Shown piece by piece: positions 14,031 through 23,389 of a stretch of DNA of 64,000 nt. The notes under the pieces were generated by a model. It saw nothing but the letters and a program-made list of their open reading frames with translations. It did no database searches and was not told the DNA's origin. Where the stretch lies: assembly GCF_006717145.1 (NCBI RefSeq), contig NZ_VFQF01000001.1:620001-684000 (forward strand), read 5' to 3'. Each line of letters opens with the position of its first letter. The stretch's first letter is position 1. The stretch comes from Humibacillus xanthopallidus. GTDB taxonomy: Bacteria; Actinomycetota; Actinomycetes; Actinomycetales; Dermatophilaceae. A program made the translations under genes and the position numbers.

Positions 14031-16475
14031 TCACTGCACGGTGACCACCTGGCGCCGGTAGTTCTGCCCGTTGCCGTCGGGCCGGTAGCGCGACTCCGTG
14101 TTGCCGGCTATGTCGACGGAGAACCAGCGGACCTCGGTGCGGTCGGTCACGGTGACGGAGCCGGCTCCCTCTCGCAGACCCGCAGGAGCAAGCTTCGGTG
14201 AGGCGAGGGTTGGGCGGCTGCCGTCGAGCGTGTAGTAGACCGTCGCCGGCTCGCTCGTCGCGAAGGTGAACGAGGTGCTGCCGGGCTGCTGCTTCTCCAC
14301 CGACAGGGTCGAGCTCGGCGGCTTCGAGTCGGTCTCGTGCGCGAGAGCCACCTCGAGGATGCCGATCTGACCGCCTGCGAACTCCATGGCCTCCTCGTGA
14401 CCCTCGGCGAAGGGTGGCTGGAAGCCCACGGCCTCGAACCTCTTGGCGGTCGGGTTCCAGATGTCGGCGCCGACCTCGAAGTCCCAGCCGATGATGCCGT
14501 GGTTGTACCAGAGCTCGTCGGCGGAGTTGCCCGCTGCGGAGTAGAGGACGTCGGTCACGGGACCGGTCTGGCCGGGCCAGATCGCGGTGCCACGCCACTC
14601 CTTGACCGCCGAGAGGATGTGGTCGGACGCAGCCCAGAAGAACTCCTCGGTGCCGAGCTCGACCGGCGGCAGCAGCTCGCGGCCCGCGGCCTTGTAGGCA
14701 CCCGGAGGCCACATGAAGTAGCCGCCGTAGGAGTGGGTGTTCATCGCGAACTTGATGTTGGGAAACTGCTTGACGAGCCACACCTCGTTGCGTGCCTCCG
14801 GCTCCGACAGCTCGGCCGGCCCGGCGAAGGTGCCCGAGAGGCAGTTGGTGGCCGACGCGCCGGTGAAGCCGTCGAAGACCGACCCGACCGAGAAGTTGCG
14901 GTTGATGTCGACCCCCCACGAGGTGCGCCGTGCGGGGTCGGAGTCGTTCGGCCCGCAGTGGTTCGTCATGTTCTTCCGCTGGCTCGCGAAGTCGTAGAAG
15001 CTGTAGTGCGCCCCGTCGGGGTTGATCGACGGCACGATGAAGATGTCGAGCTTGTCGACGAGCTTCCGCGTCGTCGGGTCCTTCTGGTAGTTGCGGAGCA
15101 GCCGCTCGGCCGTCTCGACGCACACGAGCGGGGTGACCCACTCGCGAGCGTGCTCCTGGCAGTAGAGGAAGACACCCGTGCGCGAGCCGTCCCGTGCCTT
15201 GCCGATGCGCAGTGCCTGCACCTGGAAGGGCTCACGCGAGACCGAGGCGGGCGCGTTGAGGTTGTCGCTGAGCCGCGTGCTCGCCGCAGCGGCCACGATG
15301 CCCGCACCGGCATTGCCGCGGTAGGTGCTCGCGCTGAGCACTGCCGAGCTCGCGGGTGACGCGTTGAGCGCCGCCACGACCTGGGCAGCGGTGGAGGTCA
15401 CGGCGCCTGACGAGCTCGTCGCGAGCGTGACGGTGATCGCCGAGCCGGCGACGGCCACGCTGAGGGCACTGCTCGGGGTCCCGGGGTTGACGAGGGCGAC
15501 GCTCAGGTCGTTGCCGCCCTCGTGGCCCCACGCCTTGGACGTGACGTAGAGCGTGCTCGCCGCGGCCGTGCCGAAGGTGGCCTGGGCCGCCCGACGGTAG
15601 CCGTTGGTCTTGTTCGGCAGGTCGACGAGCTGGGTCAGCGACGGGAACTCCTTCGCGAGGGACGCGAACCGGCCGTAGATCTCGGTCGGGTCCATGTAGT
15701 GGTCGACGAAGTCCGACACATAGTGCGGGCTCGGTGCCTTGCGTGGCGTGCCGAGCCACTCCGAGACATCCGTGGTGACGCTGCCGCCGACGGTGCTGGT
15801 GATGGTGACCTTCGAGGGTGCGGAGGTCACTGGGACCGGTGCGTTGAAGCGGTGGTACATGTACTGCCCGGCGTCGACGAAGCGCGACATCGTGGCACTT
15901 CCCCCAGAGCCCATCGCGGTGCCCGGGCCCGAATCCCATTGCACCGTCAGGATGTTCGTGGCCACCGGTGCATCGGTCTTCACCTCGACGGACAGGAAGC
16001 GCTGGTCGTCGGTCGAGGTGAACCACTCGGCCCGCAGCACCGTGAGCGAGTCGGCCGCAGCCAGGGCGCTCGCGTCGGCCGCGATCGTGGCGGACCGCTC
16101 GGCGCGGTTGCGGGCCACGTCGGAGGGGCTCGTGACGGCATCGCCGACGCGGTAGCCCATGGCGGTGATCGCCGTGGTGTCCGCGGCGTCCGCGACCACG
16201 TGGATCTCCACCCCGCCGTCGACGGGGCGGGTGTACTCCGCGACGTCGAAGCCGAGCGAGGTGAGACGGTCGACCGCGGCCCGGTCCGGCACGACGACCT
16301 TGACGAGCGAGACCCCGGGCGGCGAGCTGCTCACGCTGCCTCCCGGTGGACTCCCCGGCGGCTCGGCGCCGGCGGAGCTCGCAGCAAAGGCGGGCGCGAG
16401 CCCGATGACGAGGGCGCCCGTGGTGAGCAGCGCGACGAGGCGCGGGCGGCGGGGGACGGGTCGGCGACGAGACAT
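14031..16475 (-). CDS. Secreted M14-family zinc carboxypeptidase
   Basis: 814 aa. ATG 16475 follows AGAAGGAG; the frame is open for another 140 codons upstream but without a better start. Signal peptide: S-R-R-R-P-V-P-R-R-P-R-L plus a hydrophobic core ending A-F-A-A-S-S-A. Peptidase motifs are zinc ligands His442 and Glu445 (C-Q-E-H-A-R-E-W), a third His in M-N-T-H-S-Y-G-G near 580, a substrate Arg in V-D-I-N-R-N-F, and the catalytic Glu likely in W-D-F-E-V-G. Between the first catalytic strand and HxxE an inserted Ser/Ala/Val-rich domain of about 100 residues (G-G-N-D-L-S-V-A-L-V-N-P-G onward) splits the peptidase fold. The C-terminus has a beta-sandwich with T-L-D-G-S-R-P-T. It probably trims extracellular peptides. 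Confidence 0.93.
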   Translation of the reverse strand: MSRRRPVPRRPRLVALLTTGALVIGLAPAFAASSAGAEPPGSPPGGSVSSSPPGVSLVKVVVPDRAAVDRLTSLGFDVAEYTRPVDGGVEIHVVADAADTTAITAMGYRVGDAVTSPSDVARNRAERSATIAADASALAAADSLTVLRAEWFTSTDDQRFLSVEVKTDAPVATNILTVQWDSGPGTAMGSGGSATMSRFVDAGQYMYHRFNAPVPVTSAPSKVTITSTVGGSVTTDVSEWLGTPRKAPSPHYVSDFVDHYMDPTEIYGRFASLAKEFPSLTQLVDLPNKTNGYRRAAQATFGTAAASTLYVTSKAWGHEGGNDLSVALVNPGTPSSALSVAVAGSAITVTLATSSSGAVTSTAAQVVAALNASPASSAVLSASTYRGNAGAGIVAAAASTRLSDNLNAPASVSREPFQVQALRIGKARDGSRTGVFLYCQEHAREWVTPLVCVETAERLLRNYQKDPTTRKLVDKLDIFIVPSINPDGAHYSFYDFASQRKNMTNHCGPNDSDPARRTSWGVDINRNFSVGSVFDGFTGASATNCLSGTFAGPAELSEPEARNEVWLVKQFPNIKFAMNTHSYGGYFMWPPGAYKAAGRELLPPVELGTEEFFWAASDHILSAVKEWRGTAIWPGQTGPVTDVLYSAAGNSADELWYNHGIIGWDFEVGADIWNPTAKRFEAVGFQPPFAEGHEEAMEFAGGQIGILEVALAHETDSKPPSSTLSVEKQQPGSTSFTFATSEPATVYYTLDGSRPTLASPKLAPAGLREGAGSVTVTDRTEVRWFSVDIAGNTESRYRPDGNGQNYRRQVVTVQ

Positions 16476-16731
16476 GAACCACTCCTTCTGCAAAAGGACA
16501 GCACGTGGACCTGATCTTGGCCCCGTGCCGCCGCGGTGCGCTCCCCGCATTCCGTATGGACATGGTCTGGACTCGGCAAAGTCGTGCCGGCACCCGACCG
16601 ATGTCGTGCCGCTCCTGTTCACCTTCCCGGGGTGATGACGCCCCCCGCGGGCTCCCGGTCGACTGGTGTCCATCAACGTCGGGAGACTCTCGCCCGTCGC
16701 GACCGTGGAAGACCCTTGAAGGGAGCGGGCC

Positions 16732-18429
16732 GTGGCCACCACCACGCCGGTGCGGACCGGGGCGGGCATCGTGCTCGCCCTGCTCGCCGCAGGACAGTTC
16801 GTGATGACGCTCGACAGCTCTGTCATGAACGTCTCGATGGCCGTCGTCGCCAGCGACCTCGGCACGACGATCAGCGGCATCCAGACCGCCATCACCCTCT
16901 ACACGCTCGTCATGGCGACGATGATGATCACGGGCGGCAAGATCGGCTCGATCATCGGGCGACGCCGGGCGTTCGGCATCGGTCTCGTCATCTACGCGGC
17001 CGGCTCCCTCACCACGGCGCTCGCCCCGAACCTCGAGGTGCTCCTACTCGGCTGGTCGCTGCTCGAGGGGCTCGGTGCCTCGCTCATCATGCCGGCGATC
17101 GTGGCGCTCGTGGCGGCGAACTTCCCAGCGGAACGGCGCGCTGCGGCATACGGACTCATCGCGGCGGCCGGTGCGATGGCGGTGGCCGCAGGCCCGCTCA
17201 TCGGCGGCGCCGTCACGACGTTCTTCTCCTGGCGCTACGTCTTCGCGGGCGAGGTCGTCATCGTCCTCGTCATCCTCGCCTTCCTCCGCAAGATGGCCGA
17301 CGTCCCTCCCACACCCGCCAAGATCGACTACGTCGGGTCGCTGCTGTCGGTCGTCGGCCTCGGCGCCTTCGTCTACGGCGTCCTTCGCACGAGCGAGTGG
17401 GGCTGGGTCGTCCCGAAGCCGGGCGCGCCCTCGATCCTCGGGGCCTCGCCGTCGATCTGGCTCATGGTGCTCGGCCTGCTCGTCGTCTTCGCCTTCATGC
17501 GCTGGGAGAACCACCTCGTCCGCACCGGCAGGGAGCCCCTGCTGCGTCCGATGCTGCTGCGCAACCGGGGCCTCGTCGGCGGCCTCACGATGTTCTTCTC
17601 GCAGTACATCATCCAGGCCGGCGTCTTCTTCGCCGTGCCGCTCTTCCTCTCCGTCGTGCTCCAGCTCGACGCCCTCCAGACCGGGCTCCGCATCCTCCCG
17701 CTCTCCTTCGCGCTGCTGCTGGCGGCCGCGGGGGTGCCCAAGGCCTGGCCGCAGGCCAACCCGCGACGCGTCGTCCGGCTCGGCCTGCTGTCGATGCTCG
17801 CCGGCATCCTCGTGCTCGTCGGCGGCATGAACCCCGGAGCCAACGCCGCCGTGGTGGCCGTCCCCATGCTCCTCATCGGCCTGGGCCTCGGCGCGCTCGC
17901 CTCTCAGCTCGGCAGCGTCACGGTCTCGTCCGTCCCCGACTCCGAGGCCGCCGAGGTGGGCGGCCTGCAGAACACCGGCACCAACCTCGGTGCCTCGCTC
18001 GGAACGGCCCTCGTCGGCTCGGTCCTGCTGTCGACACTGACCGCCTCCGTCGTGAGTGGCATCCTCGCCAACCCGGACGTGCCGGCCCAGGTGAAGGAGC
18101 AGGCTGCCACCCCGATCGTCGGCGGCGTCCCGTTCATCTCGGACAAGCAGCTGAGCGACGCACTGACGACTGCCGGCGTCACCGGCACCGAGGCGCAGGC
18201 CATCATCGACGTCAACGCCGCCGCTCGCCTCGACGCCCTCAAGGAGGCATTCGGGGTGACCGCCCTGCTGACCGTGGGCGCCCTCTTCTTCACCGGACGC
18301 ATCCCGCGTCGAGCCCCCGGCTCGGGCGACGACGAGGGGGACGGTGACGATGACGGTGACGAGGGGGTCGGCCGTGACAAGACTGCTGACTCTTCGTCCG
18401 GCACCGTGGACGGGTCGCGCGCGGTCTGA
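16732..18429 (+). CDS. DHA2-type MFS multidrug exporter
   Basis: 565 aa, about 14 membrane segments. Motifs of the drug:H+ antiporter-2 group are visible: L-D-S-S-V-M-N-V-S near residue 25, G-G-K-I-G-S-I-I-G-R-R-R (loop 2-3 motif A), and G-P-L-I-G-G near residue 160. A long loop precedes the last segment (residues about 440-500). The C-terminal tail of about 45 residues is cytosolic and strikingly acidic (D-D-E-G-D-G-D-D-D-G-D-E-G), encoded by GAC/GGT-rich repeats. Start GTG 16732. It is divergent from the M14 peptidase across 256 bp with no recognisable operator. The substrate is unknown. Confidence 0.88.
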   Translation: MATTTPVRTGAGIVLALLAAGQFVMTLDSSVMNVSMAVVASDLGTTISGIQTAITLYTLVMATMMITGGKIGSIIGRRRAFGIGLVIYAAGSLTTALAPNLEVLLLGWSLLEGLGASLIMPAIVALVAANFPAERRAAAYGLIAAAGAMAVAAGPLIGGAVTTFFSWRYVFAGEVVIVLVILAFLRKMADVPPTPAKIDYVGSLLSVVGLGAFVYGVLRTSEWGWVVPKPGAPSILGASPSIWLMVLGLLVVFAFMRWENHLVRTGREPLLRPMLLRNRGLVGGLTMFFSQYIIQAGVFFAVPLFLSVVLQLDALQTGLRILPLSFALLLAAAGVPKAWPQANPRRVVRLGLLSMLAGILVLVGGMNPGANAAVVAVPMLLIGLGLGALASQLGSVTVSSVPDSEAAEVGGLQNTGTNLGASLGTALVGSVLLSTLTASVVSGILANPDVPAQVKEQAATPIVGGVPFISDKQLSDALTTAGVTGTEAQAIIDVNAAARLDALKEAFGVTALLTVGALFFTGRIPRRAPGSGDDEGDGDDDGDEGVGRDKTADSSSGTVDGSRAV

Positions 18430-18477
18430 CACCGTGAGGGTGGTGCAGCACCGACACGCAGAGTGGGGGAGAGAGCC

Positions 18478-18984
18478 GTGGAGCTGAGGGACGCACGCCA
18501 CCGGACGGGCCTGTGGGTCGCCTCACGGCACCCGGCGGGCATCCTCTACGGCGTCATCATCACCGGCGCCGTGATCAGCGCGACCGCGGGCCACGAGACG
18601 TCAGCGAGGCGGATCGTCGCCACGACGCTCTTCGTCCTCGGTGTCTACTGGCTCGCCGACGTCTACGTCCGCGCCTTCGCCCACCAGTTCCGTGAGGGCC
18701 GCGACACGCTCACCCACCGCCTCGCGGCGGCCAGCCGCCACGAGTCGGGAGTCCTCCTCGGAGGTGTGCCGGCACTCGGCGCCTTCACCATCGCCACGGC
18801 CCTCGGGATGTCGCCCAACACGGCCGCCGACCTCGCCCTCTGGCTCACGGTTCTCGTGCTGGGCTCACTCGCCTACCTCGCGGCCCGGTATGCCGGCGCG
18901 CCCGTTCGCGAGTCGGCCATCGAGGCCGCTCTGGCCGGGATGCTCGGCATCCTCATGATCGTCTCGAAGTCGTTGTTGCACTGA
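18478..18984 (+). CDS. Small integral membrane protein, function unknown
   Basis: 168 aa with about four hydrophobic segments (around residues 23-40, 46-64, 91-110 and 116-135, and a possible fifth at the C-terminus). GTG 18478 is chosen for GGGGGAG 7-12 bases upstream. No catalytic motif is seen. It follows the exporter gene by 49 bp on the same strand and may share its transcript. It converges on the HerA-like gene. Confidence 0.75.
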   Translation: MELRDARHRTGLWVASRHPAGILYGVIITGAVISATAGHETSARRIVATTLFVLGVYWLADVYVRAFAHQFREGRDTLTHRLAAASRHESGVLLGGVPALGAFTIATALGMSPNTAADLALWLTVLVLGSLAYLAARYAGAPVRESAIEAALAGMLGILMIVSKSLLH

Positions 18985-19050
18985 GCTCCCGCAGCAACCG
19001 CCCCGACGACGGCGACGGCGCAGGAGCGAGTTCCGCAGACCCCGCGAGGG

Positions 19051-20445
19051 TCAGGGCATCGGCACCGGAACGTCGATGCCGCCCTCCGGCGTGACCCGGC
19101 CCCGCACCCGCACGATGCTCGGCATCGGCACGAAGCCTCCCGCGACGAGGGCCTCGCCCTGCCGGAACCTCGCGGCCTGGGCGAGCAGGCCACGCGGCAC
19201 GAAGCCGAAGATCGAGCCGAGCTGGTCGAGGTCGTCGCGCGAGTTCATCCGCATGAGGGTGAGGTTGTCGCACTGCGACACGATGCCGGGGTGCACCTTC
19301 GAGGGGCGCTGCGTCGACAGGAGCAGCCAGAGGCCGTACTTCCGGCCCTCCGCCGCGATCTGGATGATCCGGTCACGCACGGCCACTCCGAGCGGCGTCT
19401 CGGGGTCGGGCGGGCAGAGGTTGTGCGCCTCGTCGATGACGAGCAGCAGCGGGCGACGCTCAGCCCGACGGGCCCACAGGTCGTCGAGGACGGCGAGGGT
19501 GATCGTCAGCTGCTCCTCGTTGCGGTCGTAGCCACCGAGGTCGAGCACGGTGGCGGCCGGGCGACGGGCGATGACGGAGGTCGCGCTCTCGGCGCCGTAG
19601 GCCCACGTCGTCTTCCACTCGAGCACCCCGAGGTTCTGGAGTCGCTGGGCGAGTGCCGTGGCGTCCGGGTCGCCGAGCGAGAGCAGGTGCCCGACGATGT
19701 CAGGCGTCTCGACGGCGTCGAGGTCCTCCATGAGGCCGAGCAGCGCGTTGTACTCGGCGCGGTCGACGACCGGGTCGAGGCGCAGCACCGCAGCGCGAGC
19801 CCGTGGTGTCATCTCCTTGAAGAGGACGTGCAGGGGCGACGCCTCGTCTCCCGGGCGCAGCACCACGACCTCCCGATCGGCCAGTGCCGCAACGGACTCC
19901 GCGTCCGCACCCGACATCGTCTCGCCGAGGCGCACGAAGTCGCTGTTGGGGTCGAAGACCACCATGGGCAGTCGGGTGGTGAGCAGGATCCGCTCGAGGA
20001 GCACACCCAAGGCATACGTCTTGCCTGAGCCGCTCTGACCGCACCAGAAGGTGTGGCGGTTGAGCCGCTTCGGGATGAGGGCGACGCCCACCTCGGTATG
20101 GTCGGCGAGCTGGCCGAGGTGCAGCTGCTCGTCCGGCGCCGACAGGAGGCGCTGCACGGCGGAGGCCTCGGTCGGCCGGACCGGTGTCTGCGACCACCTC
20201 GCCCGCCCGTCCGCATCGCTCGAGGTGTCGCCGACGAGCGAGCCCCCCGCCACGAAGCCCCCACCGGCGGGGTCGGTCGCGACCTCCTCGACGAAGGCGA
20301 GCGGTGCGTCCGCACCGTCGATCGCGAGGTACTCGCCGACGCGGGGGCACTCGCTCGCGGGCCCTCGCACGGTGAAGGACCTGCCGTCCGGGGACTCGAG
20401 GCGCAGCGCAGCAGGTGAGAGGTCGACGTCGTCGTTCGCAGCCAT
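19051..20445 (-). CDS. HerA-like P-loop ATPase
   Basis: 464 aa. The N-terminal beta-rich region of about 100 residues resembles a HAS-barrel. A HerA/FtsK-superfamily ATPase core follows: Walker A G-Q-S-G-S-G-K-T at 136-143, V-V-F-D-P-N-S-D-F after strand 2, Walker B L-L-L-V-I-D-E-A-H-N near residue 350, sensor S-T-Q-R-P-S-K-V near 390, and a C-terminal Arg-rich stretch. HerA proteins form hexameric DNA translocases; bacterial ones work with NurA-type nucleases or as parts of anti-phage systems. No nuclease, SIR2 or NurA gene is adjacent here, so its partner is unknown. ATG 20445. It is divergent from the Abhydrolase_9 gene across about 170 bp. Confidence 0.85.
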   Translation of the reverse strand: MAANDDVDLSPAALRLESPDGRSFTVRGPASECPRVGEYLAIDGADAPLAFVEEVATDPAGGGFVAGGSLVGDTSSDADGRARWSQTPVRPTEASAVQRLLSAPDEQLHLGQLADHTEVGVALIPKRLNRHTFWCGQSGSGKTYALGVLLERILLTTRLPMVVFDPNSDFVRLGETMSGADAESVAALADREVVVLRPGDEASPLHVLFKEMTPRARAAVLRLDPVVDRAEYNALLGLMEDLDAVETPDIVGHLLSLGDPDATALAQRLQNLGVLEWKTTWAYGAESATSVIARRPAATVLDLGGYDRNEEQLTITLAVLDDLWARRAERRPLLLVIDEAHNLCPPDPETPLGVAVRDRIIQIAAEGRKYGLWLLLSTQRPSKVHPGIVSQCDNLTLMRMNSRDDLDQLGSIFGFVPRGLLAQAARFRQGEALVAGGFVPMPSIVRVRGRVTPEGGIDVPVPMP

Positions 20446-20616
20446 GCGACCACTATGGCGGTCCGGGTCCGCGACGGGGCCGGGATCCGGCAGTCAAAGG
20501 CGGGTGAGGGGCCGGTTTCATCCTGTTCGGATGACGGAAGGCAGACGGACCGGCGCGATGCTCGAGGAAAGAGCGAGGCGAGGACCTCGCGACACCGGCC
20601 CGCCTGGGAGGACGCC

Positions 20617-22602
20617 GTGCAGCCGAAGGACACCGCGCACACCGGCCAACGGGTCGGGCTCGTCATGGCGGCGGCCATGACACCTCCGACGCTCGCGCCC
20701 TCCCTGTCGAAGCGGACCTGGCAGGACCAGGGCATCATCACGGGACTCTCGACGGGCTCGCACTACCTGCTCACCCTCGCTGCACAGGACCTCATCGACG
20801 TCGCCGCGACGTTCGCGGCACGGTCCGCCCCCTTCCCTGCAGGCTGGTCGGAGTCGCAGCGCCGGTCCGTGGCCGCCCTGACCAGCGAGGTCGGCGGCAT
20901 CCCCGTGGGGCTCGGCCTCGCGGCATACCTCGACCGCGGCGGGGTCTCCACCCCGGCGCGGGGGGCGGTGCGTCAGGCAGGGTGGCGGCTGGGCGCGACG
21001 GCTCTGTGCGGGAGCGTGCTGCTCGCTGCGACGGCCGGCGCCAAGGCCCTCGACCGAGCCGTCGGGGCGGACGGTCGGATCGCCTCGCTTCCGCTGTCGA
21101 TCCCGGTCGGCCTGCTCACCGCCGCCGTCATCGAACGCGCGCGAGCCGTCGCGCCCGAGCCGACCACCGACGGCGCCGACCTCGCTGCCCGACCGACGGA
21201 CGAGGTGCCGACGCTGCCGGGCCTGGGCGCCGGCGCGGCCGTCATCGCCGTGCTCTGGGGCGCGGGCTGGGTCGAGCGGTGGACCGCCGAGCAGGTGCGG
21301 CGGCTCGCGCCCGGACCGACCCCCGGAACCGGTCTGGTCTGGAGGCTCACGTCGCACGCGGCCTTCGCCGCTGTCGCCGGGGCTGGACTCAACGTCCTGT
21401 GGACGCGGGCCATGCAGAAGGTCGAGGCCGGCAGCACGACGGTGGACCCGTGGATGCAGGCGGCTCCCGGCGTGTGGACCCACCCGTTGATCAGTGGCGA
21501 CCCCGCGAGCCTCGTCGCGTGGGACTCGCTCGGCCGCGAGGGCCGGCGGCACGCCGTCACCTACGTGCGCCCGGAGGCCGTCGTCGACCCGCCGCCCCTG
21601 CCGGACGGGCGGGTGCCGGAGGACCTGTCGATCCCGACCGTCATGGGGGAGCCGGCCCGGGCGCAACCGGTGCAGGTCTACGTCGGCCTCGACAGCGCGG
21701 AGAGCCCGGTCGAGCGGGTCGAGCTGGCGATCGCCGAGATGGACCGCACCGACGCCTGGTCGCGCTCGACGCTCATGCTCGTCTCGCCGACCGGCACCGG
21801 CTACGTCAACTACGTCGCGGTCGCGGCGGCGCAGTACCTCACGCGCGGTGACGTCGCGAGCGTCACCATGCAGTACTCCAAGCGGCCGTCGCCGCTCTCG
21901 CTGGGCAAGGTCCGGGCGGCGCGCGAGCAGAACCGGCTGCTCTGGCTGCGCATCCTCGAGCGGGTGCGCGGGATGCCGCCGGACCGTCGGCCCGAGGTCG
22001 TCCTCTTCGGTGAGTCGCTCGGAGCGCACACGAGCCAGGACGTCCTCCTCGGCTGGGGCACGCTGGGACCGCAGGCCCTCGGCATCGACCGCGCGCTCTG
22101 GATCGGCACACCGGCAGGCAGCAAGTGGATGCACGAGATCACCGGGCCGGCACGACCCGACGTCGACCCGGCCCTCATCGCCGTCGTGAACGACCACGAG
22201 CAGTTCGTCGCGCTCGGCGAGGAGGCGCGCGCCAAGGTGCGCTACGTGCTCCTCAGCCACGACAACGACGGGGTCACGCGCTTCGGCCTCGACCTGCTGA
22301 ACCGCCGCCCCGACTGGCTGGGACCCGACCGCCCGCGTACCGAGCACGTGCCGGGACGCTCGCCACGCGGCATACCGGCGACGATGCGGTGGCGGCCGGT
22401 GACGACGTTCTTCCAGACGCTCGTCGACATGAAGAACGCGCAGGTCGCGGGGTCCTACGCCCCGTGGGGCCACGACTACCGGGCCGACCTGCCGGAGTTC
22501 GTGCGCGACGTCTACGGCCTCGAGTGCACCGACGAGCAGATGGCGCGCGTGCGCGACGCCGTGCGGCGCCGGGAGGAGTTCCGCGAGGGCGCCTTCGACT
22601 GA
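20617..22602 (+). CDS. Membrane-anchored alpha/beta-hydrolase (Abhydrolase_9 type)
   Basis: 661 aa. GTG 20617 has GGGAGG about 6 bases upstream; the open frame extends 54 codons further without a good ribosome-binding site. The N-terminal 270 residues hold several hydrophobic segments, so this part is membrane-embedded. The C-terminal 390 residues form the hydrolase, with nucleophile Ser467 in F-G-E-S-L-G and a probable His near the C-terminus in Y-A-P-W-G-H-D-Y. The layout matches the actinobacterial Abhydrolase_9/DUF2319 family, whose substrates are unknown; an esterase or lipase role at the membrane is inference. A PAP2 phosphatase follows after 45 bp, and the two may act on lipids together. 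Confidence 0.85.
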   Translation: MQPKDTAHTGQRVGLVMAAAMTPPTLAPSLSKRTWQDQGIITGLSTGSHYLLTLAAQDLIDVAATFAARSAPFPAGWSESQRRSVAALTSEVGGIPVGLGLAAYLDRGGVSTPARGAVRQAGWRLGATALCGSVLLAATAGAKALDRAVGADGRIASLPLSIPVGLLTAAVIERARAVAPEPTTDGADLAARPTDEVPTLPGLGAGAAVIAVLWGAGWVERWTAEQVRRLAPGPTPGTGLVWRLTSHAAFAAVAGAGLNVLWTRAMQKVEAGSTTVDPWMQAAPGVWTHPLISGDPASLVAWDSLGREGRRHAVTYVRPEAVVDPPPLPDGRVPEDLSIPTVMGEPARAQPVQVYVGLDSAESPVERVELAIAEMDRTDAWSRSTLMLVSPTGTGYVNYVAVAAAQYLTRGDVASVTMQYSKRPSPLSLGKVRAAREQNRLLWLRILERVRGMPPDRRPEVVLFGESLGAHTSQDVLLGWGTLGPQALGIDRALWIGTPAGSKWMHEITGPARPDVDPALIAVVNDHEQFVALGEEARAKVRYVLLSHDNDGVTRFGLDLLNRRPDWLGPDRPRTEHVPGRSPRGIPATMRWRPVTTFFQTLVDMKNAQVAGSYAPWGHDYRADLPEFVRDVYGLECTDEQMARVRDAVRRREEFREGAFD

Positions 22603-22647
22603 GAGGTCTCCCAGAAACCACTGAGAATCAGAGGGCACCATGATCCG

Positions 22648-23190
22648 GTGCAGACTCTCTCGATCCTGGTGACCGACTACGGCATCTACCTCATCGCGCT
22701 CGTGGCGGCGATCGTCTGGCTGGTTGCCGACCGCCCCACGAAGGTGTCGATGGCGGTGGCCGGCGCCATCACCCTCGCCGTGGTCGGGATCCTCCTGGTC
22801 GTCAGTGGTGCAGCGTGGTTCGACCCGCGGCCCTTCGTCGTCGACGGCCAGGCACCGCTCGTGCCGCACGGCGCCGACAACGGCTTCCCGTCCGACCACA
22901 CGACGATGGCGGCGGCGATCGCCGGCGTCGTGTTCGCCTTCCGGCGTCGGATCGGTGTGGCGTTGCTGCTCGGGGCAGCCCTCGTCGGAGTCTCTCGCGT
23001 GACCGTGCACGTTCACCACGTGCCCGACGTCCTCGGCGGTTTCGTGCTCGGTCTCCTCGCCGCAGCGGTGGGCGTGTGGCTCGGCCGCATCGTCGTCGCG
23101 CGCTACGAGGCCTGGCGCGCGGAGCGCTCGCGACCGGGCGAGCTACTGCACCCGCTGGACGCGACCATCGCAGACGCCCGCCGACCCTGA
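22648..23190 (+). CDS. PAP2-family lipid phosphatase
   Basis: 180 aa with about five membrane segments. The three phosphatase motifs are only partly conserved: the second is clear (F-P-S-D-H-T-T, residues 80-86), and the third is S-R-V-T-V-H-V-H-H-V-P-D-V-L-G-G near residue 120 with the catalytic His. The K-x6-R-P motif is represented by W-F-D-P-R-P-F. It probably dephosphorylates undecaprenyl-diphosphate or phosphatidic acid at the outer face of the membrane. Start GTG 22648 is weakly supported by upstream sequence. Confidence 0.85.
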   Translation: MQTLSILVTDYGIYLIALVAAIVWLVADRPTKVSMAVAGAITLAVVGILLVVSGAAWFDPRPFVVDGQAPLVPHGADNGFPSDHTTMAAAIAGVVFAFRRRIGVALLLGAALVGVSRVTVHVHHVPDVLGGFVLGLLAAAVGVWLGRIVVARYEAWRAERSRPGELLHPLDATIADARRP

Positions 23191-23205
23191 GGCCTCCCCA
23201 GCCGA

Positions 23206-23297
23206 GGTATGCCGTGGCGCCCGGTCTCGGTGGTCGTCACGGCCCGCTGTGGTGGCGTCGCGGGCGGTGTCGGCGGGGGCACGCCGGACGGCATACC
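23206..23297. repeat. Paired inverted GGCATAC elements
   Basis: GGTATGCCGT (23206-23215) and its exact complement ACGGCATACC (23288-23297) flank about 72 bp in the gap between the PAP2 and FUSC-type genes. The right copy is part of the 14-mer GCCGGACGGCATAC. The 199-bp gap contains no gene; the pair lies 93 bp or more upstream of the FUSC-type start. Confidence 0.7.
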
Positions 23298-23389
23298 GCG
23301 ACGGCTGCGCCGGGTCCTAGAGTGTGGCGCGTGGGACGACGACGGACCGGGTCGCCCCGTCTGAGGGGGCAGCACGGAGGTCGGCCCCG

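Noticed and set aside
16476-16895. Upstream extension of the M14 peptidase frame
   Set aside because: A full signal peptide begins at ATG 16475 behind AGAAGGAG. The upstream codons overlap the exporter gene on the other strand and encode no domain.
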